Source of the DNA: Ralstonia sp. A12
GTDB taxonomy: Bacteria; Pseudomonadota; Gammaproteobacteria; Burkholderiales; Burkholderiaceae
NCBI RefSeq assembly: GCF_000801955.1
Contig: NZ_JSZO01000002.1
Coordinates: forward strand, 62,001-126,000
DNA: 64,000 nucleotides
Direction of reading: 5' to 3'
The notes under the pieces were generated by a model. The model saw only the letters and a list, made by a program, of their open reading frames with translations, was not told the origin of the DNA and made no database searches. Positions 19,140-27,863 of the stretch are shown one piece after another. A program made the position numbers and the translations under genes. Numbering within the stretch: position 1 is the stretch's first letter; each line of letters begins with the position of its first letter.

Positions 19140-20052
19140 GTTCGGTTTCCTGAAGGAGGGACGCAGATTCGGATTCGAGGTCGGATGCGTGTGCGCTGGC
19201 GGGCAGTCGGTCGAGGAATAGCGCGGCGGCCAGCAGGTCGGCTGCACCGCCGGGTGACACGTGTCGCGCCAGCATGTCTTGTTCGAGCAAGCGGAACGCG
19301 TGGCGGCCCTGCGGCATGGCGAGACCGCCTTCGGCGCGTACCGTTGCCGCGCCGGTTTGCACGACGCGCAACGCATCGGCGCCACCGCGCGCGAGCACGC
19401 AGGTGTCGTCCAGCGTGGCCATGATGGCGAGCAGCGCATCCACGCGCGCGTGGTCTTCGCGCAACCCCGCTGCCCGCGCTTGACGCAACGCCGGCAACGC
19501 CACCTTGATCACATGCGGAAAACCGGCACAGGCCTGGCCCTTGGCGCCACCGACGCCATAGTCATTGCATGCGCGCTCGCCCTTGTGGCCGGTCGACATG
19601 GGTGCAAAGCGATCGGGGATGTTGGCCAGGCGCGCTGCGCGGCTTGCAACAGCGGCAGCACCCAGTGCATGCGGTGCCTGCGCAGCCGCCGTCACCAGCA
19701 GGCCGAGTGCCCAGATGGCACCGCGGTGTGTGTTGATGCCACCGGTGGCGTCCAGCATGGCCGCTTCGCCTTCGCGGCCCAGGCGGCCGATGCGTTCACG
19801 CAGGGCCAGCGGCGAATCAATCTGTGCGCCAGCCAGCGCCATGGCTTCAAACGCGGGGCGCAGCGTCTGGGCCGAATGCACCATCAGCGTCCAGTCGAGA
19901 TCGTGATGCGCGCCGTTGCCACGCACATCGACGAGGCCAGGTTTGGGCGAGAGCGTCACCTCGTCGATGAGCGCGGACTCCACGAGCGCGGCTAATCGCT
20001 TTGCGCGTGCTTTCGGGCTGGCGGGCAGGGGCCGATTCAGGATCTTTTCCAT
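19126..20052 (-). CDS. mdcB: triphosphoribosyl-dephospho-CoA synthase
   Basis: A 308-residue enzyme (CitG/MdcB family) that condenses ATP with dephospho-CoA to give the malonate decarboxylase prosthetic-group precursor. Conserved features are ESALIDEVTLSPKPGLVDVRGNGAHHDLD at the N-terminus (shown in part), GINTHRGAIWALGLL and CNDYGVGGAKGQACAGFPHV. The ATG at 20052 overlaps the mdcA stop as TGATG; a GTG one codon earlier (20055) is an equal alternative. The product is used by MdcG on MdcC. Confidence 0.94.
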   Translation of the reverse strand: MEKILNRPLPASPKARAKRLAALVESALIDEVTLSPKPGLVDVRGNGAHHDLDWTLMVHSAQTLRPAFEAMALAGAQIDSPLALRERIGRLGREGEAAMLDATGGINTHRGAIWALGLLVTAAAQAPHALGAAAVASRAARLANIPDRFAPMSTGHKGERACNDYGVGGAKGQACAGFPHVIKVALPALRQARAAGLREDHARVDALLAIMATLDDTCVLARGGADALRVVQTGAATVRAEGGLAMPQGRHAFRLLEQDMLARHVSPGGAADLLAAALFLDRLPASAHASDLESESASLLQETEHGAS

Positions 20053-21731
20053 CACCAGCTCCGGAAGCGTGCAGGCGGGTCATACAAGCCGCCGGACCAT
20101 TCCACCAAGTCCGCGATGCTCTTGGCGGCGAGCAGCTCGCGGCTGGCATCGCTGCGGCGCACGTCGAGGTCTTCGGGCAGGGCGATCAGGCCGTCGCGGC
20201 GCATCTGTTCCGTCTTGGACGGATCGTGGCGCAGGCCGATGGAGGTCACGCCCGCCACGGCGGCAATCATCGCGCGCCGCTCTTCCAGCGAGCGCGCCTT
20301 GTAGAGATACGCGATGCCGTCTTCGGTCAGCAGGTGGGTGACGTCGTCGCCGTAGATCATGATGGGCGCAAGCGGCATGCCGCTTTGCTTGGCGACGGCC
20401 ACCGCATCCAGCGTGTCGACGAAGGTCGGCTTGCCGCCTTCCTGGAACGTCTCGACCATTTGCACGACGAGCTTCTTGCCGCGCTCCAGCATCGTCACCG
20501 GTTCAGTCATGTCGAGCCATGCGGGCGTGGCATGACGGCGGCCGCGCGGGTCGTGGCCCATGTTGGGCGCACCGCCAAAGCCGGCCAGGCGACCACGCGT
20601 GACGGTGGACGAATGCCCATCGCCATCGACTTGCAGCGTCGCGCCGATGAAGAGGTCCACCGCGTATTGCCCGGCCAATTGGCACAGCATGCGGTTCGAG
20701 CGCAGCGAGCCATCACGCCCGGTGAAGAACACATCGGGGCGCGCGGCCACGTAGCGTTCCATGCCGAGTTCGGTGCCGAAGCAATGCACGCTTTCCACCC
20801 AGCCCGATTCGATGGCGGGGATCAGCGTCGGGTGCGGGTTGAGTGTCCAGTTGCGGCAGATCTTGCCCTTGAGGCCGAGGCGTTCACCGTAGGTCGGCAG
20901 GATCAGCTCGATGGCCGCCGTGTTGAAGCCAATGCCGTGGTTGAGCGACTGCACGTTGTGCCGCTGGTAGATGCCGCGAATGGCCATCATCGCCATCAGC
21001 ACGTGCACGGGCTTGATGAGGCGCGGGTCACGCGTAAACAGCGGCTCGATGTAGAACGGCTTGTCGGCCTGCACGATGAAGTCGACCCATGAGCCGGGAA
21101 TGTCAACGCGCGGCAGATCGGCCGGGTCATCGACGATCTCGTTGACCTGCACGATGACGATGCCATCGGAGAACGCCGCGGGCTCGACCAGCGCGGGTGT
21201 GTCTTCGGTGCTGGGGCCGGTGTAGATGTTGCCTTGGCGGTCCGCCTTGAAGCCGGCCACCAGCGACACGTTGGGGATCAGGTCCACCACCAGCCGTGCA
21301 TACAGCTCGATGTAGGTGTGGATGGCGCCGACTTCCAGCAGCCCGTCGGCCAGCAGCTGGCTGATGCGCAGGCTCTGCGGCCCGGCAAACGAGAAGTCGA
21401 GCTTGTGCGCAATGCCGGCTTCGAAGATGTCGAGGTGCTCGGCGCGGCTCACGCTCGGCATGATCATGTGCAGATCGTGCAGGTGCTCGGGGTTCACCTT
21501 GGCCAGCGAGCGCGACAGGAAGTCGGCCTGCTTCTGGTTGTTGCCCTCCAGCACCACGCGGTCGCCCGGGGCGAGCAGCGCTTCGAGCGCGGCGACGATA
21601 TCGCCGGTGGGGATGACCTTGCCGTTGGCGATCCGGCGGGCGGCGGCCAGGCGGCGTTCCTTCTCGTCGCGCCGCTTGCGCCACTGGGGCGGGATGGCGG
21701 CGTTGGCCGGATTGTTGGACATCGCTTGCAT
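20052..21731 (-). CDS. mdcA: malonate decarboxylase alpha subunit (acetyl-S-ACP:malonate ACP transferase)
   Basis: A 559-residue CoA-transferase-like subunit that swaps acetyl for malonate on the carrier protein MdcC. It begins with the family's basic WRKRRDEKERRLAAA stretch and contains ALEALLAPGDRVVLEGNNQKQADFL, TGPSTEDTPALVEPAAF and GGAPNMGHDPRGRRH, all typical of MdcA. The start is set at 21731 because a GGAG Shine-Dalgarno lies 10 nt before it; an ATG at 21722 is also possible. First gene of the operon, transcribed divergently from mdcR across a perfect 27-bp palindrome. Confidence 0.95.
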   Translation of the reverse strand: MQAMSNNPANAAIPPQWRKRRDEKERRLAAARRIANGKVIPTGDIVAALEALLAPGDRVVLEGNNQKQADFLSRSLAKVNPEHLHDLHMIMPSVSRAEHLDIFEAGIAHKLDFSFAGPQSLRISQLLADGLLEVGAIHTYIELYARLVVDLIPNVSLVAGFKADRQGNIYTGPSTEDTPALVEPAAFSDGIVIVQVNEIVDDPADLPRVDIPGSWVDFIVQADKPFYIEPLFTRDPRLIKPVHVLMAMMAIRGIYQRHNVQSLNHGIGFNTAAIELILPTYGERLGLKGKICRNWTLNPHPTLIPAIESGWVESVHCFGTELGMERYVAARPDVFFTGRDGSLRSNRMLCQLAGQYAVDLFIGATLQVDGDGHSSTVTRGRLAGFGGAPNMGHDPRGRRHATPAWLDMTEPVTMLERGKKLVVQMVETFQEGGKPTFVDTLDAVAVAKQSGMPLAPIMIYGDDVTHLLTEDGIAYLYKARSLEERRAMIAAVAGVTSIGLRHDPSKTEQMRRDGLIALPEDLDVRRSDASRELLAAKSIADLVEWSGGLYDPPARFRSW

Positions 21732-21810
21732 GAGTGGGCAGCTCCAACCGTGAACTCGATGGGCTGTACCGTATGCCGGAAGGCCATGCACTTCAATCAA
21801 CCTTGTCGCG

Positions 21811-21837
21811 GTTTCATTAACTTGAAGTTAATGAAAC
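21811..21837. promoter_or_regulatory. perfect 27-bp palindrome, probable MdcR operator
   Basis: GTTTCATTAACTT-G-AAGTTAATGAAAC is an exact inverted repeat of 13-bp arms around one base. It lies in the 165-bp space between the divergent mdcA and mdcR starts. It fits the LysR-type T-N11-A rule and is the natural site for MdcR control of the mdc operon. Confidence 0.75.
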
Positions 21838-21896
21838 AATGGGCAAATCACGGCAAAGTGCGGCGCAGCAAGCCCACGCCCGGCGGAGACAGGACC

Positions 21897-22802
21897 ATGG
21901 CAATTGATGAAGACATCACGTTGAAGAAGCTGGAGGTGTTCCAGTCCTTCATGACGCTGGGCAATATGGCGCGCGTGTCGGAGGCGCTTGGGCAGAGCAC
22001 GGTGAGCGTGCACCGCGCGCTGCATTCGTTGGAGGAAGGGCTACGCTGTCCGCTGTTCAAGCGCGACGGGCGCAAGCTCATTCCGCTGTCCACCGCCTAT
22101 GTGTTTGCCGAGCATGTGGAGCGCATCCTGGCCGAATGCGAAGCCGGTGTGCGCCGCACGCGCGAGGCAGCGGGGTTCTCGTCGACGACGCTGAAGATCG
22201 GCGGGCTCTATTCGATGACGGTCGGCACGCTGCCGCGCATCTTCGCAGGGCTGAAGACGCGGCGCTCTGCGCTCGACATCGAACTTACGCTGGGCTCGAA
22301 CCGCAGCCTGCTGGCCAAGCTGGAAGACGGCCAGCTCGACGCCATCGTCATCGCGCTGGGCGAGCCGCTGCGCAATCCCGATTTGCTGACCGTGCCGATG
22401 TTCGATGATGAGATTTTGTTTGCCGCGCCGCTCGGTTCGCCGTATGCGCCATCGGCGGAGATCGATCTGCAGGCCGTGCGCGGCGAGAAGTTCGTCGCAC
22501 TCGGGGACGACTTCGCCACGTATCACGACTTCATGGCTGCGTTCGACAAGGCGGGCTACGCGCCGCAGATCGCGCTGCGCGTGGGCGACATCTTCTCGCT
22601 CATGAACCTGGTGAGCGGCGGCATCGGCTATGCACTGCTGCCGCGCCGCGTGGCGGATTTCAGCCCCAAGGTGCAGCTGATTCCGCTGGCGGCGCGCTAC
22701 GCGATCAGTCAGCACATCGTGCTGGTGATGCAGCGCAATCGGGAGCGGGATCCGAATTTGTTGGCGTTGTCGGCGGAGTGTCGGTTGTTGGGCGCCAGAT
22801 GA
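21897..22802 (+). CDS. mdcR: LysR family regulator of malonate utilisation
   Basis: A 301-residue LysR-type regulator. The N-terminal winged HTH spans about residues 8-68 (KLEVFQSFMTLGNMARVSEALGQSTVSVHRAL); the effector-binding domain follows from about 95. MdcR proteins activate mdc genes in response to malonate. The start at 21897 has a GGAGACAGGA Shine-Dalgarno. Upstream in-frame codons back to 21234 lie inside mdcA and are ignored. Divergent placement next to mdcA and the palindrome between them support the assignment. Confidence 0.92.
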   Translation: MAIDEDITLKKLEVFQSFMTLGNMARVSEALGQSTVSVHRALHSLEEGLRCPLFKRDGRKLIPLSTAYVFAEHVERILAECEAGVRRTREAAGFSSTTLKIGGLYSMTVGTLPRIFAGLKTRRSALDIELTLGSNRSLLAKLEDGQLDAIVIALGEPLRNPDLLTVPMFDDEILFAAPLGSPYAPSAEIDLQAVRGEKFVALGDDFATYHDFMAAFDKAGYAPQIALRVGDIFSLMNLVSGGIGYALLPRRVADFSPKVQLIPLAARYAISQHIVLVMQRNRERDPNLLALSAECRLLGAR

Positions 22803-23318
22803 TCATGTGTGCCGCACCACGTGGAAGCCTTCTTCCGCCGTGGGCGGGACAAAGTAGCGTGTGATCTCTTCGAACTCCGCATCGGTCGGCGCGAACGGAT
22901 GGGCGCCGGCTGCATTGCGATCGTGCAGACGCTGCTTGCAGACCACATCGGGAACGTCCAGGTAATGCAGTTGGTGCGCGACACCGGCGCGCTCGAAGAC
23001 TTCGCGCATCCACGCGCGGCTGATGGGCGTGTTGGCCGGGAAATCCAGCACAACGGAGAGCCCCGTGCCTAACAGCGCGCAGAGGTGGTCAGTCAATGCA
23101 CCACGCAAGCGGCGCGCACTGCGGGCGTAGTCGGCCACGCTCTTGATCTCGTCCGGGTACAGATGCGCGAGCCAGGTGTCTTCACTCAGCAGCACGGTGG
23201 CGGGCGCGTCGGCTAGCCGCTGCGTCAACGTCGATTTTCCTGCGCCAATCTTGCCGCACACCAGATGCAGCGTGACCTGGGTGCATGCGGCGGCGGGCGT
23301 GTGCGATTGCTGCGTCAT
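22803..23318 (-). CDS. P-loop kinase-like ATPase (AAA_33 type)
   Basis: A 171-residue nucleotide-binding protein with Walker A CGKIGAGKST near residues 21-30, a Walker B-like VVLDFPAN near 90-97, and a lid-type KQRLHDRNAAGAHPF segment. It resembles small kinases of the AAA_33/zeta-toxin-like group that phosphorylate a small molecule or antibiotic; the substrate is not readable. It is convergent with mdcR, with no intergenic gap. A terminator-like hairpin stands about 40 bp upstream of its start, which could attenuate its transcription. Confidence 0.8.
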   Translation of the reverse strand: MTQQSHTPAAACTQVTLHLVCGKIGAGKSTLTQRLADAPATVLLSEDTWLAHLYPDEIKSVADYARSARRLRGALTDHLCALLGTGLSVVLDFPANTPISRAWMREVFERAGVAHQLHYLDVPDVVCKQRLHDRNAAGAHPFAPTDAEFEEITRYFVPPTAEEGFHVVRHT

Positions 23319-23356
23319 GACAAGCTCCTGACAGGGGAGGGTTCAGGAGGCGGGCA

Positions 23357-23387
23357 CAAAAAAACCCGCCTCGGGGGCGGGTTTGTT
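23357..23387 (-). terminator. orphan intrinsic terminator upstream of the P-loop kinase gene
   Basis: On the minus strand AAACCCGCC..GGCGGGTTT folds into a strong stem followed by a run of seven T. The previous minus-strand gene already has its own terminator at 23595-23625, so this one must end a short transcript starting in 23388-23590 or act as an attenuator for the kinase gene at 23318. Confidence 0.75.
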
Positions 23388-23594
23388 CGCTACTAGCTGA
23401 CGCGCGCTAACCCACCATTCCAGGAATGGTGCGAATAATCGACGCGAGGCAGGCGGTATGGCGAGGCATGGTGGGGAGCTTGGTGGATTGGGTTGGTGTT
23501 GTCAACGGTGGATTGCGGTTGGTGTTCCTTGATGCCATTGGCGCGTACATCCTGCTTGCACTGGAAGCGGTGGAGCGTCGATAGCCGCAACCGC
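23388..23594 (-). ncRNA. possible leader or small RNA between two terminators
   Basis: About 200 bases between two minus-strand terminators. It contains a TTGACA hexamer (minus strand, near 23505), a perfect 19-bp hairpin CACCATTCC-T-GGAATGGTG (23413-23431), and a 20-codon reading frame (ATG at about 23469 to TAG at 23409). This layout is that of a leader/attenuator or small RNA, but there is no Shine-Dalgarno for the short frame and no known RNA family was recognised. Confidence 0.3.
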
Positions 23595-23625
23595 AAATAA
23601 AAACGCCCTGAGCGGGTCAGGGCGT
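23595..23625 (-). terminator. intrinsic terminator of the GGDEF-EAL gene
   Basis: Minus strand ACGCCCTGA..TCAGGGCGT (9-bp stem, 5-base loop, 23603-23625) followed by a T-rich tract read from 23602-23595. It begins 10 bp after the stop at 23635. Confidence 0.85.
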
Positions 23626-23634
23626 CTCAGTCCC

Positions 23635-26577
23635 TCATGCCTCAGCATCAGCAGCGCGTTTTGCAGACTGCGGCCACACCCGCTGTTCAAACGCATGCGG
23701 CAGGACCGGCGTCGAATAGAAAAAGCCCTGCGCAAAATCGCAATCGACCGCCTTGAGAAAATCCCGTTGCTCTGCGGTCTCCACACCCTCGGCAATGACT
23801 TTGAGCCCCAGTTTGTGCGCGAGGACGACCATTGCCTCGCACAGCGCCTGGTTGTCTTCATCAAAGCTCAGGTTGTGGACGAATGAACGATCGATCTTCA
23901 GGTAGTCAATGTCGAAGCGCTTGAGATAGGCGAGCGATGAGTAACCGGTCCCGAAGTCGTCGATCGAGATCCCAATGCCAGCGCTGCGCAAGGTCAGCAG
24001 CGCCTCGTCCGTCCGCGATTCGGCCTGCAATAGCAGCCCTTCCGTGATTTCCACCATCACGCTCTGCACCGGCAAGCCTTCGCGCGCGAGGAAGTCGGAC
24101 CATCGCGCGCACAGTTGGCCATCCTGGCGCATCTGGACCGGAGACATGTTGACGCTGATCTGGAAAGAAGGATGGAATTGATCGCGCCATTGACGCGCCT
24201 GTTGCACAGCTTGCTTGAACACCCAATCGCCGATGGGGATGATGAGGCCCGTGTCTTCCGCCACGGAAATGAAATCGTGCGGGCTGATCGTGCCGCGCTC
24301 GGGGTGCAGCCAACGGATCAGCGCCTCGGCTTTGCAAACCTCGCCCGTTGCGAGGTCGACAATGGGCTGATAGCAGACTTGAAACTGCTGGCTTGGCAGC
24401 GCGGCGCGCAAATCGTTGGTGAGCCGCAGGCGCCTTTCGGCCTCCACCTGCATATCGGGCTTGAAATAGCTGAAGCGATTGCGCCCGGCGTTCTTGGCCG
24501 CATACATGGCTTGATCGGCGTTCTTGAACAGCGCATCGAGATCGCGGGCGTCGTCGGGGTAAAACGTGACGCCGAGGCTGGCAGAAATGAACGCTTCGTC
24601 CGTGCCCAGCTTGAATGGCTCGGCCAGCTTGCCGATGATGGTCTTTGCGATCCGCTCAGCGCTCTCTGCGTCATCCAGATTGGGCAGAATGACGGTGAAC
24701 TCATCGCCGCCAAGACGGGCGACCGTATCCGATTGGCGCACGCATGAAGCGATGCGTTTGCCGGCTTCGATCAGCAAAACATCGCCCATGTCGTGCCCGA
24801 GCGAGTCGTTGACCTCCTTGAAGCGGTCGAGATCGATCAGCATCAACGCCATGCGCTGCCCGAAGCGGCTTGGCTGTCCGGCTTCCTGAGCGAGGCGCTC
24901 ATGGAACATCTGGCGATTCGGCAGGCCCGTCAGTGCATCGAAATTGGCCTGTTTCCAGATGGTTGCCTCAAACGCCATCCGGTCGGAGAGATCACGACCG
25001 ACAGCCAACACGGAATGCACATGGCCAGCGTGGTCGGCCTCCGGCGTGAGGCGGACGTGCGTGCATTGTTCCTGCCCATCCTTGCCGGCCCATCTCAGTT
25101 CGAACTGCGCGCTGGTTCCGCTTGCAATGACGTCGCTGATGATCTTTTCGTAGACGCGCGCGTTGGCGCCACCAGGCAGCTCCGAGGGCCGCTTGCCGAG
25201 CGCTTCCGTGAGACTGCACCCCGCCGACGCACAGAACGCGGGATTGGCGTAGATGCGGCGAGACTCGCGGTCATAGCGGGCAATCGTATCGGGCGAGTTC
25301 TCGATCAGCGTGCGCGACTCCCGCTCCCGCGTGACAAGCTCTGCCGTCCGTTCGATGACGGTTTGCTCGAGCGAGGCATTGATCTCGTTGATCTTTTGGA
25401 TCTTCTGCTTGATCGCTTCGCGCATTCTCTCGAAGCGCTGCGCGAGCCTGCTCAGTTCGTCCTTGGCGCGGGCCCCTGCGTCGGCTTGCTTCCCGTCGTC
25501 CACCTGGGCACCGGCATCGTCGCCGGTATCGTGCACCTTGCGCACCAGCTCCCTGAGCGGCGCAGAAATGCTGTGCGATATGAAGTAAGCAAGGAAGATC
25601 GACAGCAACACCCCCGAGATGCCGACCAGCGCGATCTGGTTTCGCACGGCTTGTGCCTCGGCCGTCAGTTTTTTCTCCGCGATGGTGCTCACCACGAACC
25701 AGGTCGTGCCGGGGATTTTCGCGTACGCAGCCAGGTAACGTCCGCCGCGCTTTCCCTCGACCGCGACGAAGCTTTGCGCTTCGCCCGAAGTTGCGTTGCG
25801 CGCGATGTTTTCGAGCAGGCCGGGTTCGGGTGCCGCGCCGGTGTCATTCGATGCGTCGGCGGCCCGGATGATCACCTCGTTGCTCGCATCGAGGATGTAG
25901 ATTTGCGTACCACTGCCGGTAGCAACGTCGTTGAAGATGGTCGAGAAGTAGGCCGGGCGGAGGATCAGAACCAGATTGCCGAGCTGCTGGTTGCTGTTCT
26001 TGTCGATGATGGCGCGCACTACCCCGAGGTTTTGCTGTCCGACACCGTTGTCGTAGCTGCCCCAGTACGTGTGCCCACGCTCGTCCTGAGCGCGCCCAAC
26101 GAGGCGCGTCACACCCTGGGTCAATTGCGTGGCGGCCTGTGTGTCCAGAATTCGGTTGTTCTTGTCGAGCAGATACTTCTGGTTGATGAAATCAACCGAT
26201 CCGTAATGCTCGAGGAGCAGCCGCGCCATGTCCTGGCGTGCCTCGCTCTGCTCCTTGCCGTTGCCGCTTGCCGCCCTGGAAAGCGCGCCCTGAACCCGAT
26301 TGGAGAGCACCAGCAAGTTGCTTTCCGTCTCGATCTGCTGCATGCGCAACTCGATGTTTCTCGATACCTGCTTGACCACCTCCTTCGAGAATATCTCTGC
26401 GTTGTCCTTGATTGCCGCGATCGAGTTCACATACGAAATGCACGCCGAAATGAAGATCGGCAGCAGAGACAGCAGGATGAACGCGGCAACCAACCGGTGG
26501 CGAATCTCAACGCGGCGAAGCAGGTCCTGTGAGAGATAGTCGAAAGCGCGTCGCAGCAACCTTGGGATCGAGTTCAT
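23635..26577 (-). CDS. membrane sensor with Cache, HAMP, PAS, GGDEF and EAL domains
   Basis: A 980-residue inner-membrane c-di-GMP enzyme. TM1 lies near residues 29-52, a large periplasmic Cache-type sensor fills about 53-310, TM2 is near 318-340, and a HAMP/linker with predicted coiled coil follows. A PAS domain (ENSPDTIARYDRES) spans about 425-545. The diguanylate cyclase motif GGDEF is intact near 622, and the phosphodiesterase domain has EAL near 751, DDFGTGYSS, EITEG and VIAEGVE, so both activities could exist. It overlaps the upstream solute-binding lipoprotein gene by four bases (ATGA), pointing to a joint sensory unit. A terminator follows. Confidence 0.93.
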   Translation of the reverse strand: MNSIPRLLRRAFDYLSQDLLRRVEIRHRLVAAFILLSLLPIFISACISYVNSIAAIKDNAEIFSKEVVKQVSRNIELRMQQIETESNLLVLSNRVQGALSRAASGNGKEQSEARQDMARLLLEHYGSVDFINQKYLLDKNNRILDTQAATQLTQGVTRLVGRAQDERGHTYWGSYDNGVGQQNLGVVRAIIDKNSNQQLGNLVLILRPAYFSTIFNDVATGSGTQIYILDASNEVIIRAADASNDTGAAPEPGLLENIARNATSGEAQSFVAVEGKRGGRYLAAYAKIPGTTWFVVSTIAEKKLTAEAQAVRNQIALVGISGVLLSIFLAYFISHSISAPLRELVRKVHDTGDDAGAQVDDGKQADAGARAKDELSRLAQRFERMREAIKQKIQKINEINASLEQTVIERTAELVTRERESRTLIENSPDTIARYDRESRRIYANPAFCASAGCSLTEALGKRPSELPGGANARVYEKIISDVIASGTSAQFELRWAGKDGQEQCTHVRLTPEADHAGHVHSVLAVGRDLSDRMAFEATIWKQANFDALTGLPNRQMFHERLAQEAGQPSRFGQRMALMLIDLDRFKEVNDSLGHDMGDVLLIEAGKRIASCVRQSDTVARLGGDEFTVILPNLDDAESAERIAKTIIGKLAEPFKLGTDEAFISASLGVTFYPDDARDLDALFKNADQAMYAAKNAGRNRFSYFKPDMQVEAERRLRLTNDLRAALPSQQFQVCYQPIVDLATGEVCKAEALIRWLHPERGTISPHDFISVAEDTGLIIPIGDWVFKQAVQQARQWRDQFHPSFQISVNMSPVQMRQDGQLCARWSDFLAREGLPVQSVMVEITEGLLLQAESRTDEALLTLRSAGIGISIDDFGTGYSSLAYLKRFDIDYLKIDRSFVHNLSFDEDNQALCEAMVVLAHKLGLKVIAEGVETAEQRDFLKAVDCDFAQGFFYSTPVLPHAFEQRVWPQSAKRAADAEA

Positions 26578-27863
26578 TTGTAGTGCATCTTCGCTTCATT
26601 CTTGACCGATTCGTCGAGGCGCTTTGCTGCTTGCCTGGGCGACATCTTTTTGAGCAACACGTCCTGCATCAATCCATGCAGTGACTCGAGCGTGTTTGAA
26701 GGTAGCGTCGAATAGTACGGGCTGGCAGTGACCAGATAGCGGCTGACCGTGTTCGTGTAGTCGACGATTTCCGGGTCGCTGACGGCCGTTTCTGCGCCTT
26801 GCTGGAACGGAGAGATGTTGTGGCGCTTTCTCTGCAGAATCGGGAAGCCTTTGCCGGCGATGAATTCCAGAAAGCGCATCGCAGCCGCTTTGTTGGGCGT
26901 CTCGCACACGGCAAAGCCTGTCTCGCTGCCGAGCACGGGCACCACCTGCTCGCCGCGCTTATTCCATGGCGGAATGAACACGCCGACCGCGAAGCGATTG
27001 CCGTGCAGCAGCAGGCCCGCTGCCCAACTGCCCTGGAAAGCCATCGCCACCTTGCCTTCCTTGAAAAGACGCATGCCGTCGTCGTAGCCGGTTGCCATGA
27101 ACGATGCCTGGACGTAACCGCGTTCGGGCAGCAGCGCCATCCTGGCGAAGATATCGGCGACCTCGGGCGTGCCGAGATCCAGCGTGCCCTCGGCCATCTT
27201 GCTTTTCCAGTTCGGCTCGTGCGCGACCACGTTGTTGGCGAAGCCCGAGGCAAACGGTCCGTTTCCGAGCATGTTCGGGAATGCGCCGTTCAACATCATG
27301 GGCGTGAATCCTGCCCGTTTGAGCTGCGCACAAACACGCAGGAACTCGTCGAAATTCGCCGGCAGCTTGTCGACGCCCGCTTTTGTGAACATCTCACGGT
27401 TGTAGTAGATCATCGTCGTCGCGACACCGCCCGAGATGCCGAATCCTTTGCCGCGGCGGCTGGTCCAGTCCCGCTTGAGCGGGGCGAGCATGTGCGTCCA
27501 CGCCGATGTCTGGCTGACATCGGCAAGGACGCTCTGATCGGCCAGTTCGGCTGAATAGGCATTGGGGTTGACGCTCAACAGATCGGGCAGCGTGCCGGCG
27601 GCGACGCGTGGTTTGATGTTCTCTTCGACCGAATTGCCGATCATGAACTGAACGTCCACCTGCACATCGGGATTGAACTTGCTGAACTCGGCCGCCATCT
27701 GAAGCATCTGCTCGGGCCAGTCCGGCGCCCAGATCAATGCCGTAATGCTGGTCCGGTGTGGCGGGGGCGAACTGGTGATGGGGGCGTCTTGCTGGTGGCA
27801 ACCGCACAGAACCAGCAAACCGATCAGGCCGGATAGCAGCCGGGCAAAGTGGCTTTGTCGCAC
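26574..27863 (-). CDS. extracellular solute-binding lipoprotein (ABC sugar-binding type)
   Basis: A 429-residue periplasmic binding protein of the family-1 (sugar) type. The N-terminus is a lipoprotein signal with lipobox LCGC (Cys near residue 22), so it should be membrane-anchored. Further on are TALIWAPDWPEQMLQMAAEF, DVQFMIGNSVEENIKPRVAAG and KEGKVAMAFQGSWAAG, typical of this fold. No permease or ATPase gene is nearby; the only partner is the GGDEF-EAL sensor, whose start overlaps its stop. It therefore probably presents a ligand to the sensor's periplasmic domain rather than serving transport. The ligand is unknown. Confidence 0.9.
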   Translation of the reverse strand: MRQSHFARLLSGLIGLLVLCGCHQQDAPITSSPPPHRTSITALIWAPDWPEQMLQMAAEFSKFNPDVQVDVQFMIGNSVEENIKPRVAAGTLPDLLSVNPNAYSAELADQSVLADVSQTSAWTHMLAPLKRDWTSRRGKGFGISGGVATTMIYYNREMFTKAGVDKLPANFDEFLRVCAQLKRAGFTPMMLNGAFPNMLGNGPFASGFANNVVAHEPNWKSKMAEGTLDLGTPEVADIFARMALLPERGYVQASFMATGYDDGMRLFKEGKVAMAFQGSWAAGLLLHGNRFAVGVFIPPWNKRGEQVVPVLGSETGFAVCETPNKAAAMRFLEFIAGKGFPILQRKRHNISPFQQGAETAVSDPEIVDYTNTVSRYLVTASPYYSTLPSNTLESLHGLMQDVLLKKMSPRQAAKRLDESVKNEAKMHYK

